Origin: a bacterium D16-36
GTDB taxonomy: Bacteria > Bacillota > Clostridia > Lachnospirales > Lachnospiraceae
Reading direction: 5' to 3'
NCBI GenBank assembly: GCA_003611745.1
Contig: RAYF01000038.1
Span: 1-64,000, forward strand
DNA: 64,000 nucleotides
In this document: piece after piece, positions 16,695-24,177 of the stretch
Layout of the letters: the number at the start of each line of letters is the position of its first letter
How positions within the stretch are numbered: the stretch's first letter is position 1
Program-made: the position numbers and the translations under genes
The notes under the pieces: model-generated
Databases searched by the model: none
What the model was told of the DNA's origin: nothing
Seen by the model: only the letters and a program-made list of their open reading frames with translations

Positions 16695-17677
16695 ACCTTT
16701 TCCACCTGCTCCCGATAGATATTATTTTCTCCAAAGATATCCTGATAAATTAAATCCCCCTGCCCGTTCATCTCAATAATCAGCGGGCGCATGGTTTTCT
16801 TTTCCAGTAGGATATCAATCCCTGACATATTAAGCCCTTCAAATCCAGCAGTGGCACGGCTGCAGATATCTGCAATATTTTGGAGCATCCCAGCATCTAG
16901 CCCAAGGGACTGCACATCAAGAGCCTGATTGTTAAGATGCAGGTTTGTAATAGGCCCGTCTGACTGGCGCACAACAATATGGGCAATGTGCCCATATTGA
17001 AATACTACCCGCAAATCATAGCTTTTCCCACGGAAATCTGCCTTTGGATGCCAGCGTTCCACCACACAGCCTAAAGTGAGAAGTTTTTCCAGAATATCTA
17101 TAATCTCACTACAGCCAGATAATTTTGAGAGTTTTTTTGTGTTAATCAGCTCTTTGTTTTCCAAACGGCAGGAAGTGTATAACATCATCTTCCCGCTCGC
17201 CGGATGAATTCGGAATGCAGCCACTCCTGCTGCGCCGGAAAAATATCTTGGTTTCACAAAAACAGAATAACAATGATTCTCGTGCATCTGGCTGATAAGC
17301 TGTTCTGGTTCCTGAATATCTTCCGAAAACATCTGTGTTGCAGGAATATTATGTTTTTGCAGATATTCTTTTGTCCTTTTTTTATCCAAAAGCTGCCAGA
17401 TGGCTTCTGGTGAATTTAGGAAATGACAATCCGCCTGCATCAGTTTTTGCAGGGTTTTTTGGTATTCCGCCAGTAAACTCTGCATATGGGACAGGCGGAT
17501 TGTCTGATAACAAGGCGGATCTATTTTTACAAAAGCATTATCTAAGGATTTGATAGGAAAATCCTCCTGCAATTTATTCCAGCAGATTACGTCAAGCTGG
17601 ATATTTAGGCTGCCTGCAGCTTTCTTTAGATAGTCTGTCCGTCTGGAATGCTCTTCGCCTATTAATATCAGTTTCAT
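16682..17677 (-). CDS. STM4014-type ATP-grasp protein
   Basis: This 331-residue protein is probably an ATP-grasp ligase joining a carboxylate to an amine or thiol through an acyl phosphate. Landmarks are FVKPRYFSGAAGVAAFRI (ATP-binding strand and loop), SYDLRVVFQYGHIAHIVVR, and the metal-binding end MRPLIIEMNGQGDLIYQD, with E and N as in the family. Its ATG overlaps the stop of the LRR gene by one base (TAATG). Together with two radical SAM enzymes it suggests peptide or small-molecule modification, but no precursor peptide is evident. Confidence 0.75.
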   Translation of the reverse strand: MKLILIGEEHSRRTDYLKKAAGSLNIQLDVICWNKLQEDFPIKSLDNAFVKIDPPCYQTIRLSHMQSLLAEYQKTLQKLMQADCHFLNSPEAIWQLLDKKRTKEYLQKHNIPATQMFSEDIQEPEQLISQMHENHCYSVFVKPRYFSGAAGVAAFRIHPASGKMMLYTSCRLENKELINTKKLSKLSGCSEIIDILEKLLTLGCVVERWHPKADFRGKSYDLRVVFQYGHIAHIVVRQSDGPITNLHLNNQALDVQSLGLDAGMLQNIADICSRATAGFEGLNMSGIDILLEKKTMRPLIIEMNGQGDLIYQDIFGENNIYREQVEKVCRI

Positions 17678-18540
17678 TATTCTGTCAGCATTGGATAATA
17701 ATAAACTTCGCCATCATAGTCGTCTGCTTCCTGCTGGTCATCCACATTCACTTCTACATCCGGTAAATCTTCCAGTTTTTGCATCATTTTATCGGACAGA
17801 TAATGATATTCCAAATCTAAGGTCTTAATATTAGGGTAATCAGGCAGTTTGTCCAAAAGCATCTGGCCTCCCTTGTCAGTAAGTGAACCCATTGACAAAT
17901 CTAATGTCGTAATCTGGCTTATGTATTTTGAATCCAATACAGCTTCCGTAATTTCATCTTGAATTTCGCTGTCTGTAATCCCAAGGTAAGTAAGTTTCGG
18001 GAAGTCAGATTCTGCCAGCAAATCTTTAATTGTAGAAATGTCCCCGTCAAACCCATAATCTTCTATACCGATATAAAGCAACAATGTCTGCAGGGATGGC
18101 AGTTTTGCATTTTTGATAGATGCAATGACGCTTTTAGGAAGGCCGCCGCAGATGATCTCAAAATGCTGCAGATTATCATGTTTGATATTTCCAAGCACTA
18201 AGTCCATGCTGCCCTTGATAACCATTTTTTCTAACTGTGGCATTGCTTCCCATAGTTTGGTATAATTTGCCTGCATTATCCATGAAACCTCACAGGATTC
18301 AAATTCCATATCTCCGATAAACAGGCTCTTAATATGGGAGAATTTTTCCTTGTTTTCAATAATGCCGTCAATCAGCGGCTGGGCGGAATCTTCCCATGCG
18401 CCTCCCCAGTCTCCTATGATAATTTCCTCCAACTCAGGAAATTCAGGATCATCCATAATCTCCCCGATCATCGTCTCTGCATTTTTGTTATCCTCTTCAT
18501 AATCCGTATATGTGTACTCGAACCGTTTGCTCTTATACAT
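17677..18540 (-). CDS. STM4015-type leucine-rich protein
   Basis: This 287-residue protein contains leucine-rich repeats with a spacing near 25-30 residues (LEEIIIGDWGG, IKSLFIGDMEF, LTYLGITDSEI, ITTLDLSMGSL, IKTLDLEYHYL). It is very acidic, with no signal peptide. It is the first gene of the STM4011-4015 operon and could be a scaffold or a substrate-presenting partner. The ATG at 18540 has GGAGG seven bases upstream; the frame is open further but crosses the promoter. The C-terminus (ADDYDGEVYYYPMLTE) is short, acidic and tyrosine-rich, and a possible modification target, which is speculation. Confidence 0.75.
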   Translation of the reverse strand: MYKSKRFEYTYTDYEEDNKNAETMIGEIMDDPEFPELEEIIIGDWGGAWEDSAQPLIDGIIENKEKFSHIKSLFIGDMEFESCEVSWIMQANYTKLWEAMPQLEKMVIKGSMDLVLGNIKHDNLQHFEIICGGLPKSVIASIKNAKLPSLQTLLLYIGIEDYGFDGDISTIKDLLAESDFPKLTYLGITDSEIQDEITEAVLDSKYISQITTLDLSMGSLTDKGGQMLLDKLPDYPNIKTLDLEYHYLSDKMMQKLEDLPDVEVNVDDQQEADDYDGEVYYYPMLTE

Positions 18541-18580
18541 AGTAAACCTCCATTTCTTTGCCGTTTCTACAGTTTCTATT

Positions 18581-18609
18581 AGTATACATAAGATGCAAAG
18601 ATACTGCAA
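18581..18609 (-). promoter_or_regulatory. promoter of the STM4015-4011 operon
   Basis: On the reverse strand: TTGCAG (18609-18604), a 17-base spacer and TATACT (18586-18581), about 40 bases before the LRR gene start. Confidence 0.7.
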
Positions 18610-18620
18610 GAGCGTAATGT

Positions 18621-18689
18621 CTCAAAAGACACGGAAATCAATTTTCAGTAATGAATATATACTGAAAATTGATTCCTGTGCTCAAAAGA
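18621..18689. mobile_element. 51-bp mini foldback element with 9-bp target duplication
   Basis: The element at 18630-18680 begins CACGGAAATCAATTTTCAGT and ends with nearly its exact inverse. It is flanked by CTCAAAAGA at 18621-18629 and again at 18681-18689, a perfect 9-bp duplication. The same ends delimit the 680-bp element at 56287. It lies between two divergent promoters, close to both -35 boxes. Confidence 0.8.
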
Positions 18690-18698
18690 TGCAATAAA

Positions 18699-18727
18699 TT
18701 GACTTTCTTCCAGCGGAGGCATATACT
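18699..18727 (+). promoter_or_regulatory. promoter of the two-component system
   Basis: TTGACT (18699-18704), a 17-base spacer and TATACT (18722-18727), about 48 bases before the response-regulator start. Confidence 0.7.
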
Positions 18728-18774
18728 GTTAGCAAAAAGCGGCGTCATTAGTACAGCGCAGAATGGGAGGTTTT

Positions 18775-19464
18775 ATGTCTGAGAAGCGGGTTCTTCTGAT
18801 AGATGACGATGAGGATTTGTCATATATTATCACAGATATGCTAGAAAGTTATGGGTACGTGGTAACATGTGCCCCGGACGGTGAAACAGCCATGGAGCTT
18901 CTCTCCGCCAGTGCCTATCATCTCATTTTACTGGATATCAACCTGCCTGATATGACAGGATTTGAACTGTGCAGGGAACTCCGCCGCCTGTCAACTGTCC
19001 CTGTGCTTTTTGCGAGTGCGCGGACAAACGAGACAGACCGTATTACAGGGTTTGATATTGGCGGGGACGATTATCTTCCAAAGCCGTACTCCATGAAAGA
19101 GCTGCTCGCCAGAGTAAATGCATTATTTCGCAGGGCATATGGTTTTGAAGGGCAGGAGAAGATGGTTGCATTTGGAGATATTGTGGTGAATATTACTGCC
19201 CGGTCTGTCAAGAAGAACATGGAAGAAATTTCTCTTTCCCTGCGCGAGTTTGATTTGCTGGCTTATCTTTGTGAACATAAAAATACTGCGGTTACTAAAG
19301 AAGAATTATTATCTGGAGTCTGGGGCGCTTTTTCAGAAGTTGAACCCTCTACGCTGACAGTGCATATCCGCTGGCTCAGGGAAAAACTGGAGGACAACCC
19401 ATCCAAACCTGTATATATTAAAACAATCTGGGGTGTAGGATATTTGTTGGAGGCAGGCAAATGA
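18775..19464 (+). CDS. OmpR-family response regulator
   Basis: This 229-residue regulator has an N-terminal receiver: acidic pocket LLIDDDED, phosphoacceptor D54 in LLDINLPD, T/S in FASAR, and K in DDYLPKPYS. A C-terminal winged helix follows (LSLREFDLLAYLCEHKN, VHIRWLREKLEDNP, IWGVGYLLE). The start at 18775 follows GGGAGG by four bases and is preferred to the ATG at 18763. The stop overlaps the kinase ATG (ATGA). It diverges from the STM4015-4011 operon, which it might control; no binding repeat was identified to prove this. Confidence 0.9.
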   Translation: MSEKRVLLIDDDEDLSYIITDMLESYGYVVTCAPDGETAMELLSASAYHLILLDINLPDMTGFELCRELRRLSTVPVLFASARTNETDRITGFDIGGDDYLPKPYSMKELLARVNALFRRAYGFEGQEKMVAFGDIVVNITARSVKKNMEEISLSLREFDLLAYLCEHKNTAVTKEELLSGVWGAFSEVEPSTLTVHIRWLREKLEDNPSKPVYIKTIWGVGYLLEAGK

Positions 19465-20600
19465 AGAGAAGATTAACCGGCATTATGGCATTGTTTACAG
19501 CAGTCATTCTTGGCATAACCGCATATTTTTATATTTCAGACAGGGCGGCAGATGCAGGGGATATCCGTTCCGGGCAGATTGTTGCCGCAAATGAAATTGA
19601 ACAGCTTATCCGCATGGGGCAGGCAGAGAAAGCAGCCCAAAAAGCCGCAGAATTGCAGCAGAGCATCCGAATCTCGGAAACAGGTGTCAATTCTGACAGC
19701 AGGGTATTGCTTTTTTGCGCACTCAGCCTTATCTTACTTTTCTCAGTATTTGCCTATGTCTATTTTATGATTCTGCGTCCATTTGACAAGATGAAGGTTT
19801 TTGCAGGAAAAATAGCACAGGGAAATTTTGATTTTCCATTGAATTTTGAACGGTCAAATTATTTTGGTGCATTCACATGGGCATTCGACAGTATGCGCAA
19901 AGAAATCACAAAGGCGCGTTCCTGTGAGCGTGAAGCAATAAAAAATAATAAGACTGTAATCGCAACACTTTCCCACGATATCAAGACACCCATCTCATCC
20001 ATCCGGGCGTATGCCGAGGGCTTGGAGGCAAATATTGACAGTACATATGAAAAGCGCAGGAAATATTTGTCAACCATTATGCGCAAATGTGATGAGGTTT
20101 CAAAATTAACGGACGATTTATTTTTGCACTCGCTTGCAGATTTGGATAAGCTAAAAATCAATCTGGAAAAATTAGAATTATGTCGTTTTTTAGAATGCTC
20201 TGTAAGTGAAATAGCCGCAGAACAAAACGATGTCTGCTTTGAGGAACCTGATTTTGACGTATTTGTCTATGCAGATAGAAACAGGCTTCTGCAGATTACA
20301 GAAAACCTCATTAATAATGCAAGAAAGTACGCAAAATCCCAGATAGATGTGAGGGTTATGAAGAAAGATGGCAATGTGGAAATTCATTTTCGCGATTATG
20401 GCACTGGTATCGCTGATGAAGACATGCCTTTCATCTTTGATAAATTTTACCGCGGCAAAAACAGCAGCGGGGAGCAGGGTTCCGGGCTGGGATTGTATAT
20501 TGTAAAATATATCACCGGACAGATGGGGGGTACGGTGGTTTTAGAAAATTGTGAGGATGGGCTGGAAGTTACAGTAAGCCTGCCGGCAGTACAAAGATAG
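19461..20600 (+). CDS. sensor histidine kinase
   Basis: This 379-residue membrane kinase partners the response regulator. TM1 is at about residues 5-22 (LTGIMALFTAVILGITAYFY) and TM2 at about 88-112, with only about 60 residues between them, so the extracellular sensor is small. A HAMP-like linker follows, then HisKA with TLSHDIKTPISS (H172), and HATPase motifs N (ENLINNARKYAK), G1 (YGTGIADEDM) and G2 (GSGLGLYIVKYI). A small sensing region often means the kinase senses the membrane or an ABC transporter. Confidence 0.9.
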   Translation: MKRRLTGIMALFTAVILGITAYFYISDRAADAGDIRSGQIVAANEIEQLIRMGQAEKAAQKAAELQQSIRISETGVNSDSRVLLFCALSLILLFSVFAYVYFMILRPFDKMKVFAGKIAQGNFDFPLNFERSNYFGAFTWAFDSMRKEITKARSCEREAIKNNKTVIATLSHDIKTPISSIRAYAEGLEANIDSTYEKRRKYLSTIMRKCDEVSKLTDDLFLHSLADLDKLKINLEKLELCRFLECSVSEIAAEQNDVCFEEPDFDVFVYADRNRLLQITENLINNARKYAKSQIDVRVMKKDGNVEIHFRDYGTGIADEDMPFIFDKFYRGKNSSGEQGSGLGLYIVKYITGQMGGTVVLENCEDGLEVTVSLPAVQR

Positions 20601-20664
20601 AGCCTGAGGGGTTATGTAAAACTATCCAGAACCATTATAGGAGATGCGTCAGTTATTGACTTTT

Positions 20665-21468
20665 CTACAGCTTCTTAATACATGTACTTGCGATGTTCTT
20701 CCTAAAATACTTATCCGCAGCCTGTGCAAATATTTTTGGAGTTGAAATTTCAGAATCCAATCCTGTATTAGCACAGGTAGCAGCCCATAACAAATATGGC
20801 TTCAGGGGTAATGTATCTTTCACTTTGATTTCGCCGCCATCGCGGATAATCAGACCATCTTCCGCCATTTTTTTAACGTTAAAGTACAGTCTGGCACCTG
20901 GCCTATATTCTATATTTTCATCCATAAGTATTTTGTGGGACTGTTTGGAACTTACAACTATTTCCCCTGTTATCCCATTTCCAAATAATATAAAATCCCT
21001 TAACTCAACAGGGTCGCCCAATTGTTTGCCGATAGGTTCCTTTTCAGTACAGAAACCTTCCCTATGCAGTTGGTTCCAACTTTTCAGGCATCCGTCCTTT
21101 AGAATGTTTTCGTAATTTTCTTTTGTTGTACTGTGTACTAAAACAGGTTCCTCATATTCCCTTAAATATTTTTCATTATGCGAATGCCCCTTATATTTTT
21201 TTATTGCTTTTTGATAGTCATTTTCCGAAACGGCCAAAATCATATTTTTTCCAATTGAAGAATTGTAGCTTATAAAATCACCGAGTGTCATTTCCCAGTA
21301 ACTGACATTTTTACTTACCTTTAATGTATAGGCACATCCGTTCACGCTTCCCACAAACATTTTGTATGGTTCATTATTCAAGATGTAGATAATCCAAGAA
21401 TCATCATATTTCTTTTGGGTAATCGGATTTATATTTGTTTCTTTAAAAGTGTCAACTCGGTATAGCAT
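20665..21468 (-). CDS. possible ADP-ribosyltransferase-fold protein (Tpt1/KptA-like pattern)
   Basis: I do not recognise this 267-residue protein with certainty. Its C-terminal half reads PVLVHSTTKENYENILKDG, then LKSWNQLHREG, a strand GARLYFNVKKMAEDGLIIRD and GGEIKVKDTLPLKPYLLW. The order H-x-T/S-x-x-x-x, helix, G-L-K, and later a strand followed by a K/M-x-x-D-G turn and hydrophobic end resembles RNA 2'-phosphotransferase/ART-fold proteins. The N-terminal 100 residues are unrelated to anything I know. The ATG has AAAGGATG upstream. It is a single-gene unit with AT-rich flanks. It could equally be an ART-type effector, a toxin or an unrelated fold. Confidence 0.4.
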   Translation of the reverse strand: MLYRVDTFKETNINPITQKKYDDSWIIYILNNEPYKMFVGSVNGCAYTLKVSKNVSYWEMTLGDFISYNSSIGKNMILAVSENDYQKAIKKYKGHSHNEKYLREYEEPVLVHSTTKENYENILKDGCLKSWNQLHREGFCTEKEPIGKQLGDPVELRDFILFGNGITGEIVVSSKQSHKILMDENIEYRPGARLYFNVKKMAEDGLIIRDGGEIKVKDTLPLKPYLLWAATCANTGLDSEISTPKIFAQAADKYFRKNIASTCIKKL

Positions 21469-21720
21469 AGCCGGACATCCTTTCCATAAAAAGATTTGCT
21501 GAGGGATTATTGGCTATTGTAGCATTTAGATAAAAAAATTTCCACCTATTTTTGCCTTATGGTACCCGCCAAATTACATTTGCTTTACAGAAGGAAATGT
21601 AAATGATAAAATTTTAAAATAAAGTCTTAAGTTGTGGAGTACCAAAATCACGGAATTGAAATTGCTTCGCAATTAAATTTCGGGCCATGGTACACATTTA
21701 TTAAATGTGTAAAGGTGAAG

Positions 21721-21749
21721 TTGTAAAGAAGGGATAAAAATGCTATAAT
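21721..21749 (+). promoter_or_regulatory. promoter of the Rpn-like gene
   Basis: TTGTAA (21721-21726), a 17-base spacer and TATAAT (21744-21749), 27 bases before the GTG start. Two hairpins precede it (near 21655-21685 and 21693-21713), in an otherwise gene-free stretch of about 300 bases. Confidence 0.65.
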
Positions 21750-21776
21750 TTATTAAACTAGAGGAAGGAATACGGA

Positions 21777-22673
21777 GTGAAAGATACAAACACACAATGG
21801 CATCCCGGTTTTATCGGGGCAATGGATCTTGAATTTAAGGAGGATCGGGGGAGGCTGATATTTGAAAAGGAACATAATTTGAACACAAGGCCGCTTCAGA
21901 TTGACCTTCTGATTATTAGAAAAGATGGTGTGTCCGGCAACCTCAGCAATGAAATTGGAGAGATATTCAGAAAATTTAATATCATAGAATTTAAATCGCC
22001 AGAGCAGCATCTTGACGTAGATGTTTTTTATAAGACGGAATCTTATGCAGGCCTTTATAAATCTTACGGGACAGCAGTTGATGAACGAAAAGCGGCTGAC
22101 ATAACCGTTTCTATTGTCAGGGAGACGAAGCCGGAAGGCCTGTTTCGGTATTTCAGGGAACACGGGGTTCCGGTGAGGAACCCACATCCCGGGATATATT
22201 ATATCTTAGGTGAAGTTTTGTTCCCAACACAGATTATTGTAGTGAGGGAACTGGATAAAGGGCAGCATTCTTGGCTAAGGTTTTTATCGGGCAGTGTAGA
22301 AGAAGAGGACATGAGGATGTTTCTGGCAGAAGTGCGGTGCCTTGAAGATAAGTTGGACAGGGAATCAGCGGATTCTGTGTTGGAAGTATGCTTAAGAGAA
22401 AACAGGGAATTAATAGAGAAATTGATAGGAGATGATAGTATGAGTGAAGCATTGTTAGAAATTATGGAGCCGAAAATTATTGAAATACGCCGTCAGGCAA
22501 AAACGGAAGGGCTTGAGCAGGGTTTGGAGCGTGGTTTGGAGCGTGGTTTGGAGCGTGGGAAAATGGAAACGGCAAGAAGAATGCTGGAATCTGGCCGGCT
22601 TTCCGTAGAGGATATTGCGGCATATTCTGGCCTTGCAGTTGAGCAAGTGCACGAATTGAAAAAAGAAATGTGA
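21777..22673 (+). CDS. Rpn/PD-(D/E)XK nuclease family transposase-like protein
   Basis: This 298-residue protein has a PD-(D/E)XK pattern in its first third: QIDLLIIRKDG (D), then NIIEFKSP (E-x-K). This matches the Rpn-type nucleases related to transposase_31, which promote recombination. The C-terminus has the typical arginine/leucine tail LERGLERGLERG built from three 12-bp repeats, then a helical end with SGRLSVEDIAAYSGL. The start is GTG at 21777 after GAGGAAGGA. Such genes are usually solitary and variable in repeat number. No intact partner gene or terminal inverted repeats were seen. Confidence 0.65.
   Translation: MKDTNTQWHPGFIGAMDLEFKEDRGRLIFEKEHNLNTRPLQIDLLIIRKDGVSGNLSNEIGEIFRKFNIIEFKSPEQHLDVDVFYKTESYAGLYKSYGTAVDERKAADITVSIVRETKPEGLFRYFREHGVPVRNPHPGIYYILGEVLFPTQIIVVRELDKGQHSWLRFLSGSVEEEDMRMFLAEVRCLEDKLDRESADSVLEVCLRENRELIEKLIGDDSMSEALLEIMEPKIIEIRRQAKTEGLEQGLERGLERGLERGKMETARRMLESGRLSVEDIAAYSGLAVEQVHELKKEM
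22521..22556 (+). repeat. three 12-bp tandem repeats inside the Rpn-like gene
   Basis: GGTTTGGAGCGT occurs exactly three times in a row, encoding (GLER)3, with a diverged unit just before. Because the unit is a multiple of three, copy changes keep the frame. Confidence 0.9.
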
Positions 22674-22707
22674 GAACTGTTTTTAAATCATACAATAATC
22701 CAAAGAA

Positions 22708-22753
22708 AAGGCACGTTTTGTGCTTTGTCATGCCCCGCAGCTTACTGCGGGGC
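22708..22753. terminator. two adjacent hairpins between convergent genes
   Basis: AAAGGCAC/GTGCTTT, then a perfect GCCCCGCAG/CTGCGGGGC hairpin (22732-22753). No T run follows at once, so termination could be rho-dependent or partial. Confidence 0.45.
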
Positions 22754-22812
22754 AATGTAATTTTAATCTTTAGGAAAGTTCTCTGTATGTGGTGGTGCTT
22801 TTTTATAGGATA

Positions 22813-23847
22813 TTATGACTGCTTATGGTCATAATGCAGGCGCATAACACCCATGCATGCCGCAAACAGGATTCCGGCAATAGCAAATATAATCCATGTG
22901 ATGTTCCATTTGTTGGTAATGAAACTTGCGCCCAGATAGGCGGCCACGATAAAGCACCAATATATTCTCGCAACGGCGCCAAGGTTTTTGCTTATTGCTT
23001 TTTTGCTTCTTGTGTAGTCTCCTTCTTCTAAAATTTTATCAAAGCTCCCCTGTATTATCCCATATTTTACAAAGCAGTTTACCCCCACTGCAACAATGCC
23101 CAGCAATATACACATACAGAAGCTGTATACGAAATCCTTTGGATCAAAAGCGGTGGCTATAAAAAGGGGCATCACGCTGCACAGGCACAGTAATACTCCA
23201 AACACGACTTTTTTTCGGTAAAGAGGTGCAAAGTTTTCCTTTTTTTCTGTGACGAGTGTCCGGGTTTCTGTTAATATAGAAATATTCTCTTTTTCCAGAT
23301 ATTCGTACTTGTCCAGTTTCATACCAAAGAAAATTAAATATCCAACGCCTGCGCCTGCAAACAGCAGAAGGATGATTATACCGGAAGCGCTTGCCACATC
23401 TTCTGACAGCAGTGAACTGCATTCTGCAATCCCACTAAGAAAAAGCAGGCAGATTGGTGATAATATACAAAGAGATACACCGAGTGCAATTTTTGGCGAA
23501 ACTTCTTTTGCTAAATCTATAAAAGTAGTTGCTTCCTGCTGTGATACAGTTCTCTCTGCATCTTGTGGGGAGCCGTTTGGTGTGTCTGATGTTTTTTCAA
23601 AGGAAGCGGTGTTATCTCTTTCAGGTATGTACCCGTCTGTGCGTTCCTCTGTCTCTTCCTTTAATAAATAGTCTGTGGTGACGCCAAAAAGATCACTTAT
23701 TTTAATAATCTTATCCAGCTCAGGGACGGATGCCCCGGATTCCCACTTGGATACAGACTGTCTGGAAATGTCCAGATGTTCCGCCAATTGTTCCTGCGAC
23801 CAGCCAGCCTTCTTTCTTAAATCAATAATCTTATCTGCTAATGCCAT
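22813..23847 (-). CDS. membrane-anchored XRE-family regulator
   Basis: This 344-residue protein begins with a lambda-repressor-like HTH (DLRKKAGWSQEQLAEHLDIS, RQSVSKWESGASVPEL, about residues 8-45). A variable acidic linker of about 70 residues follows. The C-terminal 200 residues contain about five to six membrane segments, including LGVSLCILSPICLLFLSG, IIILLLFAGAGVGYLIFFG and AYLGASFITNKWNITWIIF. It may act as a one-component transmembrane sensor. The start at 23847 has AAGGAGG upstream; the frame is open another 31 codons without a ribosome site. No obvious target operon lies adjacent. Confidence 0.75.
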   Translation of the reverse strand: MALADKIIDLRKKAGWSQEQLAEHLDISRQSVSKWESGASVPELDKIIKISDLFGVTTDYLLKEETEERTDGYIPERDNTASFEKTSDTPNGSPQDAERTVSQQEATTFIDLAKEVSPKIALGVSLCILSPICLLFLSGIAECSSLLSEDVASASGIIILLLFAGAGVGYLIFFGMKLDKYEYLEKENISILTETRTLVTEKKENFAPLYRKKVVFGVLLCLCSVMPLFIATAFDPKDFVYSFCMCILLGIVAVGVNCFVKYGIIQGSFDKILEEGDYTRSKKAISKNLGAVARIYWCFIVAAYLGASFITNKWNITWIIFAIAGILFAACMGVMRLHYDHKQS

Positions 23848-24177
23848 AGATACCTCCTTGTTTTTGTACTTATACTTGTAATGATACTTTATATTACTCC
23901 TGTGAATTGCACATTGATATCTTATAAAATTCGGAAGCATATTAATGTGCCTACATTCTAGTACGGAGTAACCATGTTTCTTGAGTTATTATAGCAAATA
24001 TCTGGGTTGACAACTAGCAAGTGCGCTTAGAAATCTGTCAACTGGTGGTTGCAAGTGTGGGATTGCGGTTTTTCCCACTCTAAAAACTAGCGTATTTCAT
24101 CTTGAATATTGAATGTATTCAGAGAAGCGGACCAAGGTTATAATGGGAATAATATTAAAAGAAAAGGAGCTGTGATT
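23848..24177. other. 330-bp intergenic region between divergent genes
   Basis: It holds promoters for the XRE gene (reverse) and the GH31 gene (forward). A TATAAT at 24139-24144, 33 bases before the GH31 start, is a likely -10 box with a poor -35. A split inverted repeat (GTTGACAACTAGC near 24006 and GTCAAC near 24038) could bind a regulator. No coding frame is supported. Confidence 0.45.

Noticed and set aside
22521-22556. Short tandem repeats as a CRISPR array
   Set aside because: There are no spacers, the repeats are contiguous and in frame, and no cas genes are present.
22813-23940. 31 extra N-terminal codons for the membrane-anchored XRE protein
   Set aside because: AAGGAGG lies directly before the internal ATG at 23847, which begins the HTH domain; the extension has no ribosome site.
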